The translations under genes and the position numbers were made by a program. Source: Armatimonadota bacterium (GTDB lineage Bacteria; Armatimonadota; Fimbriimonadia; Fimbriimonadales; Fimbriimonadaceae). Taken from it: 64,000 bases of DNA. Below are positions 60,781-64,000 of the stretch, one piece after another (within the stretch, counting starts at the first letter, position 1; the number at the start of each line of letters is the position of its first letter). The notes below the pieces were generated by a model. The model ran no database searches, was not told the origin of the DNA, and saw nothing but the letters and a program-made list of their open reading frames with translations. The DNA is taken from contig JADFMN010000002.1 in NCBI GenBank assembly GCA_022563855.1, positions 1 through 64,000 on the forward strand, in the 5' to 3' direction.

Positions 60781-61034
60781 CATCACATCCAGGTAACGGC
60801 GGCGGCGGCACAGGGCCAGGCCCATCCGACGACTGTTGCGGCAGACCAGGCGTAGCCCTTTTCGGAGGACCACAGCCACCACCCGAAGACTGCGACGACA
60901 AATGTCCCGTCAACAGCTTCTGCTCCGATATGAACCTAGCGCAACCGACTCCCGGGCCCAACAACCCCGACATCGGTCCATGCGCGCCCCCTTCGGAGTT
61001 CATCAGCCTCTCTTGTCAGATGGCTGAAGAGTAA
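60777..61034 (+). CDS. small cysteine-rich Gly/Pro-rich protein
   Basis: 85 residues from the ATG at 60777 (GAGAGGAAAACAGGA upstream). Gly-rich start, then seven cysteines in DDCCGR, EDCDDKC, SFCSD, GPCAPP and SLSCQM, spread among Pro and Asp. No signal peptide, no membrane span. Such composition suits a disulfide-rich or metal-binding small protein, or a precursor peptide for modification. Ten bases before the RHS gene and in the same direction; it could be a partner of the RHS protein. No family recognised. Confidence 0.65.
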   Translation: MPSHPGNGGGGTGPGPSDDCCGRPGVALFGGPQPPPEDCDDKCPVNSFCSDMNLAQPTPGPNNPDIGPCAPPSEFISLSCQMAEE

Positions 61035-61043
61035 GGACGAGAA

Positions 61044-64000
61044 ATGCACACCGATCCGAGACACAGCAGCGGTCAGAAAACCGATTTCGACATGGGAATC
61101 GAAGTTGACGCCGAGAGGACTCATCCGCATCGCCCTACCCCTGATCCGGTCACCGGCGACCTCTTGATCGACCCCGAGATCTATCTGAGAGCGAAGGCGT
61201 TCGATCTCTCGATCAGCTTTTTCTACAGTGCCAAGTCATCTGTCAACGAGATGTATGGCAAGCACCGGTCTGCCAATGTCAACAACCATGTAATCTCGGG
61301 AACGGACGACATCACGCTCTACCGCGGCAACTTCCAGGCCTACACCTACGACAAGGTCGGCACCGCTGGCGGCATAACGACCTACACGTCGGTATTCAAC
61401 GCCACCAAGACCACCTTCAGCTTCGACGGTGCGGAGTTCACCGAGTACTTCACCGACGGCATGAAGGCGATCTACAAGAAGCAGAAAGCCGCGGGCAAGC
61501 GGCACGAACTCATCAGATGGGAAACTCCTGCGGGCGTGAAGCATACGTACACCTACGGCACTGGAGTCGAGGAAGGGCTGCTCAAGACCATCGAGGTCCC
61601 CAGCGGCGACAAGGTCACCTTCGCATACATCGCAGGCTCTCCGACCTCTCTTCTGCAGAGCGTCGAGGACTGGAGCAATCGCCGGTGGACGATGCAGTAC
61701 GACGCCAACAACGAGCTGACGCAGTTCTCGACGCCCATAGGCTGCACCACCAAATACGGCTACTCGTTCGCGGGCGCCGGCAGTCCGAACACGATGCTGT
61801 ACACGATCGAAGATCCGCGCGGCTACATAACGACGTACATGTACACCACGAACAAGCAGGTCGCGAGCATGGCTGTGGGCACGGCGATCTGGACGTACAC
61901 GTACCTTGGCGGGTTTCGCCAGGACAATCAGACGATCACGACTTCGCCGACCGGCGCGAAGACCACTTACAACTACTCCGCAGGTGGCGCGGTCGAATCG
62001 GTCAACAGACCAGAAGGGTACACCGAGAATTACACCTACGATGGGAACGGCTGGCGCACGGTCACAGCGCTTCCGCTCGGCATCGTCAACACCACTTCGT
62101 ACAACGCCTTCGGCCAAATCGAGACCGCCGAAGACCCCGAGGGCAACGTCACGACGTTCGAGTACGACTCCGACCTCAACCTGACCACGATCACCAACGC
62201 TCTCAGCGAGACCACCACGATGTCGTACAACGCCGACCGCCTGATGACAGGCCGGACCGATGTGCGCGGCAACAAGGAGACGTTTACCTATAGCGCAGCC
62301 GGTCTGAGGGAGACGGCCACCGACCAACGAGGGCTGACAACGACCACGGTCTACAACGCTGACGGCTTCGTCGAGGCTACCGTCGCTTCGGATGGCGGCA
62401 GGACGAGCTTCACATACGATTCGCTGCAGAGGGTTGTGACCAGCAAAAACCCTCTCGGGCTGGTTACCACCTACACGTACGACGACGCGGACAACGTCAA
62501 GACCGTCGAGAATCCGCTTAATGAGACAACCACGTATATTTATGACTCGTGCCTGCTGCAGGCGACGGTGAACCCGCTCGGCAACCGCACCACCAACACC
62601 CACAACAGGTGGAGCAAAATCGCGACCACCGAGAACGCTCTCGGCAAGGTCACGACGTACAACTACGACAACATGGGGTACCTGACCGCGACCGAGAACC
62701 CGCTCGGCAACCGCTGGACCTCGGTCTACAACGATGCCAAGCAGAAGACCGCCGACATCGATCCGCTAAGCAACCGCACGTCGTACAACTACGACGCTGC
62801 AGGGCGGCCTGAATCGACGAAAGACGCACGGGACAACTTCACGACAACCGTCTACTTCAAAGATAGCGCGATCAAAGCGCACATTGACGCGCTGGGCAAC
62901 CGTACGTCATACACTTACGATGCAATTAGACGCCAGACCACCACGAAGAACCCGCTGGGTAAAGTCTGGACCACGACCTACTTGTCGAACGGCGGAGTCG
63001 TCTTGAGCAAGAATCCGCTAAACAACGTCACGACCACGACCTACAACAAGGTCGGCGCTGTCGAAACGGTCAAGGATGCGCTAGACAACGTCGCCACTGT
63101 GGTCTACGAGAGCGATTCAAATCGACCTGAGGCGACGATAGACGCGCTCGGCAATCGCACGACGTCTGTGTTCAACGACGCGGATCAGTTGACCGAGACT
63201 GTCGACGCCGATGACGGCAGGATAACGTATACGTATGATGACGCGGGTCGGCAGGAGACGATCAAGAACCAGATAGGCAAGGTCACGACGTCCATTTACG
63301 ATGCCGCCGGACAGGTCACTGCGGCAATCATGCCCTCGGGAGACCGTCAAACGATGTCCTACGACGATGCGGGACAGCTTGCCAGCATCCTGTATGCCAG
63401 CGGCGACGTGTTGACCTTCGCCTACGATGCGGCAGGGCAGCAGACGACGATGGTCGACGACGAAGGCGACTGGGTGTGGGCGTTCGACAGTGCGGGCTAC
63501 AACACCAAAGTCACGCTCCCCGACAGCGACGTCATCACCTATGAGTACGACGCGGTCGGAAATCGCGATCTCATGATCGACCCCGACGCTGGACGGTTCA
63601 CGTATACGTATGACGCTGCGAACCAGCGCCTGACAGCGAAAGACCCGGATGACGACACCTATACGGCTGCCTACGACGCAGCCGGCCAGCGAACGACTCT
63701 TCTCATGGGCCTCGGGTCGAAGCGGCAGTACGAGTACGATGCAGCCGGCCAGCTGACCACGCAGATTGAGCTGAACGCGGCGGACGCTGAGATCATCACG
63801 ATGATCGACGGCTACGACGCAGTCGGCAACCGCCTGACGCGCGATCTGGACGGTACGCTGACGACCTGGACGTACGACAATGGCTACAGGCTGTCCGAGC
63901 AGGACGTCTCTGGAGCGGCTGCGACCTTCGCGTACGACAACGTCGGCAACATGACGGTGAAGAACCACGAAGGCTCCGACCCGATGAGCTTCACGTACAA
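61044..64000 (+). CDS. RHS/YD-repeat protein, 3' partial
   Basis: At least 985 residues; the frame is open at the right edge. AAGGA precedes the ATG. No signal peptide. After an N-terminal segment (TPDPVTGDLLIDPEIYLRAKAFDLSISFFYSA, as in other RHS proteins just before the shell) come dozens of YD repeats: TTYTYDDADNVKTVENPL, RTSYNYDAAGRPESTKDA, FAYDAAGQQTTMVDDEGD. RHS proteins fold into a hollow shell and usually carry a variable C-terminal toxin released on delivery; that part and any immunity gene lie outside the window. The cysteine-rich protein gene directly upstream is probably cotranscribed. Confidence 0.92.
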   Translation, partial: MHTDPRHSSGQKTDFDMGIEVDAERTHPHRPTPDPVTGDLLIDPEIYLRAKAFDLSISFFYSAKSSVNEMYGKHRSANVNNHVISGTDDITLYRGNFQAYTYDKVGTAGGITTYTSVFNATKTTFSFDGAEFTEYFTDGMKAIYKKQKAAGKRHELIRWETPAGVKHTYTYGTGVEEGLLKTIEVPSGDKVTFAYIAGSPTSLLQSVEDWSNRRWTMQYDANNELTQFSTPIGCTTKYGYSFAGAGSPNTMLYTIEDPRGYITTYMYTTNKQVASMAVGTAIWTYTYLGGFRQDNQTITTSPTGAKTTYNYSAGGAVESVNRPEGYTENYTYDGNGWRTVTALPLGIVNTTSYNAFGQIETAEDPEGNVTTFEYDSDLNLTTITNALSETTTMSYNADRLMTGRTDVRGNKETFTYSAAGLRETATDQRGLTTTTVYNADGFVEATVASDGGRTSFTYDSLQRVVTSKNPLGLVTTYTYDDADNVKTVENPLNETTTYIYDSCLLQATVNPLGNRTTNTHNRWSKIATTENALGKVTTYNYDNMGYLTATENPLGNRWTSVYNDAKQKTADIDPLSNRTSYNYDAAGRPESTKDARDNFTTTVYFKDSAIKAHIDALGNRTSYTYDAIRRQTTTKNPLGKVWTTTYLSNGGVVLSKNPLNNVTTTTYNKVGAVETVKDALDNVATVVYESDSNRPEATIDALGNRTTSVFNDADQLTETVDADDGRITYTYDDAGRQETIKNQIGKVTTSIYDAAGQVTAAIMPSGDRQTMSYDDAGQLASILYASGDVLTFAYDAAGQQTTMVDDEGDWVWAFDSAGYNTKVTLPDSDVITYEYDAVGNRDLMIDPDAGRFTYTYDAANQRLTAKDPDDDTYTAAYDAAGQRTTLLMGLGSKRQYEYDAAGQLTTQIELNAADAEIITMIDGYDAVGNRLTRDLDGTLTTWTYDNGYRLSEQDVSGAAATFAYDNVGNMTVKNHEGSDPMSFTY

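Noticed and set aside
61236-62603. Minus-strand frame of 455 codons in the RHS region
   Set aside because: The plus strand encodes continuous YD repeats; the antisense frame is periodic only because the repeats are.

Overview
The window looks like chromosome of a free-living, GC-rich (but locally variable) bacterium with a large accessory genome. WD40-caspase, TPR-CHAT and DUF4384-caspase proteins, an ECF-type sigma factor, a secretin-like protein, FG-GAP and RHS giants and imperfect hairpin-array repeats together recall Armatimonadota/Fimbriimonadia or Planctomycetota. That placement is inference; no rRNA or ribosomal protein gene is present to settle it.

Layout. 1-3000: end of an FG-GAP repeat protein, a PD40 propeller lipoprotein bracketed by two copies of a multi-hairpin repeat, and a small membrane protein. 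3039-7967: a minus-strand operon for a 2-oxoacid:ferredoxin oxidoreductase (GltD-like flavoprotein, KorA, KorB) in which short repeats have entered both the korA-korB spacer and, in frame, korA itself. 8200-9250: a decayed hemA 5' fragment and a small coupled gene pair. 9218-28671: a large protease locus holding four predicted caspase-fold cysteine proteases (WD40-caspase, PDZ-TPR-CHAT, caspase-DUF4384, TPR-CHAT), all with intact His/Cys dyads and export signals, plus an ECF-like sigma factor, a membrane anti-sigma-like protein, an M48-type metallopeptidase and an acidic secreted protein. 28809-36513: a rhamnose scavenging unit (GH78 alpha-L-rhamnosidase, ATPase-permease fusion, second permease, binding lipoprotein).

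From 36580 the region is accessory. A 50-base 3' half of tRNA-Asn sits beside a tyrosine integrase, marking an attachment site. Then come an XRE regulator, a membrane protein, two Cas4-like PD-(D/E)XK nuclease genes and, between them on the other strand and clearly poorer in GC, a two-gene operon of a SIR2-like protein and a Rad50-like ATPase with a CPTC zinc hook: a strong candidate for an antiphage defence system. A second, diverged integrase remnant follows at 46030-46311. 46797-52168 is an operon of a coiled-coil secretin-like protein, a 174-residue unknown and a membrane serine hydrolase. 52.3-54.6 kb holds small, broken or uncertain genes and inverted repeats. 54614-61034 has glycosyltransferase/methyltransferase genes, a cysteine-poor NifU-like protein and a small cysteine-rich protein preceded by duplicated sequence. 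The window ends inside a large RHS-repeat gene.

The two most interesting systems are the sigma-factor-linked caspase/CHAT locus (9-29 kb) and the SIR2/Rad50-like operon with flanking nucleases (39-46 kb).
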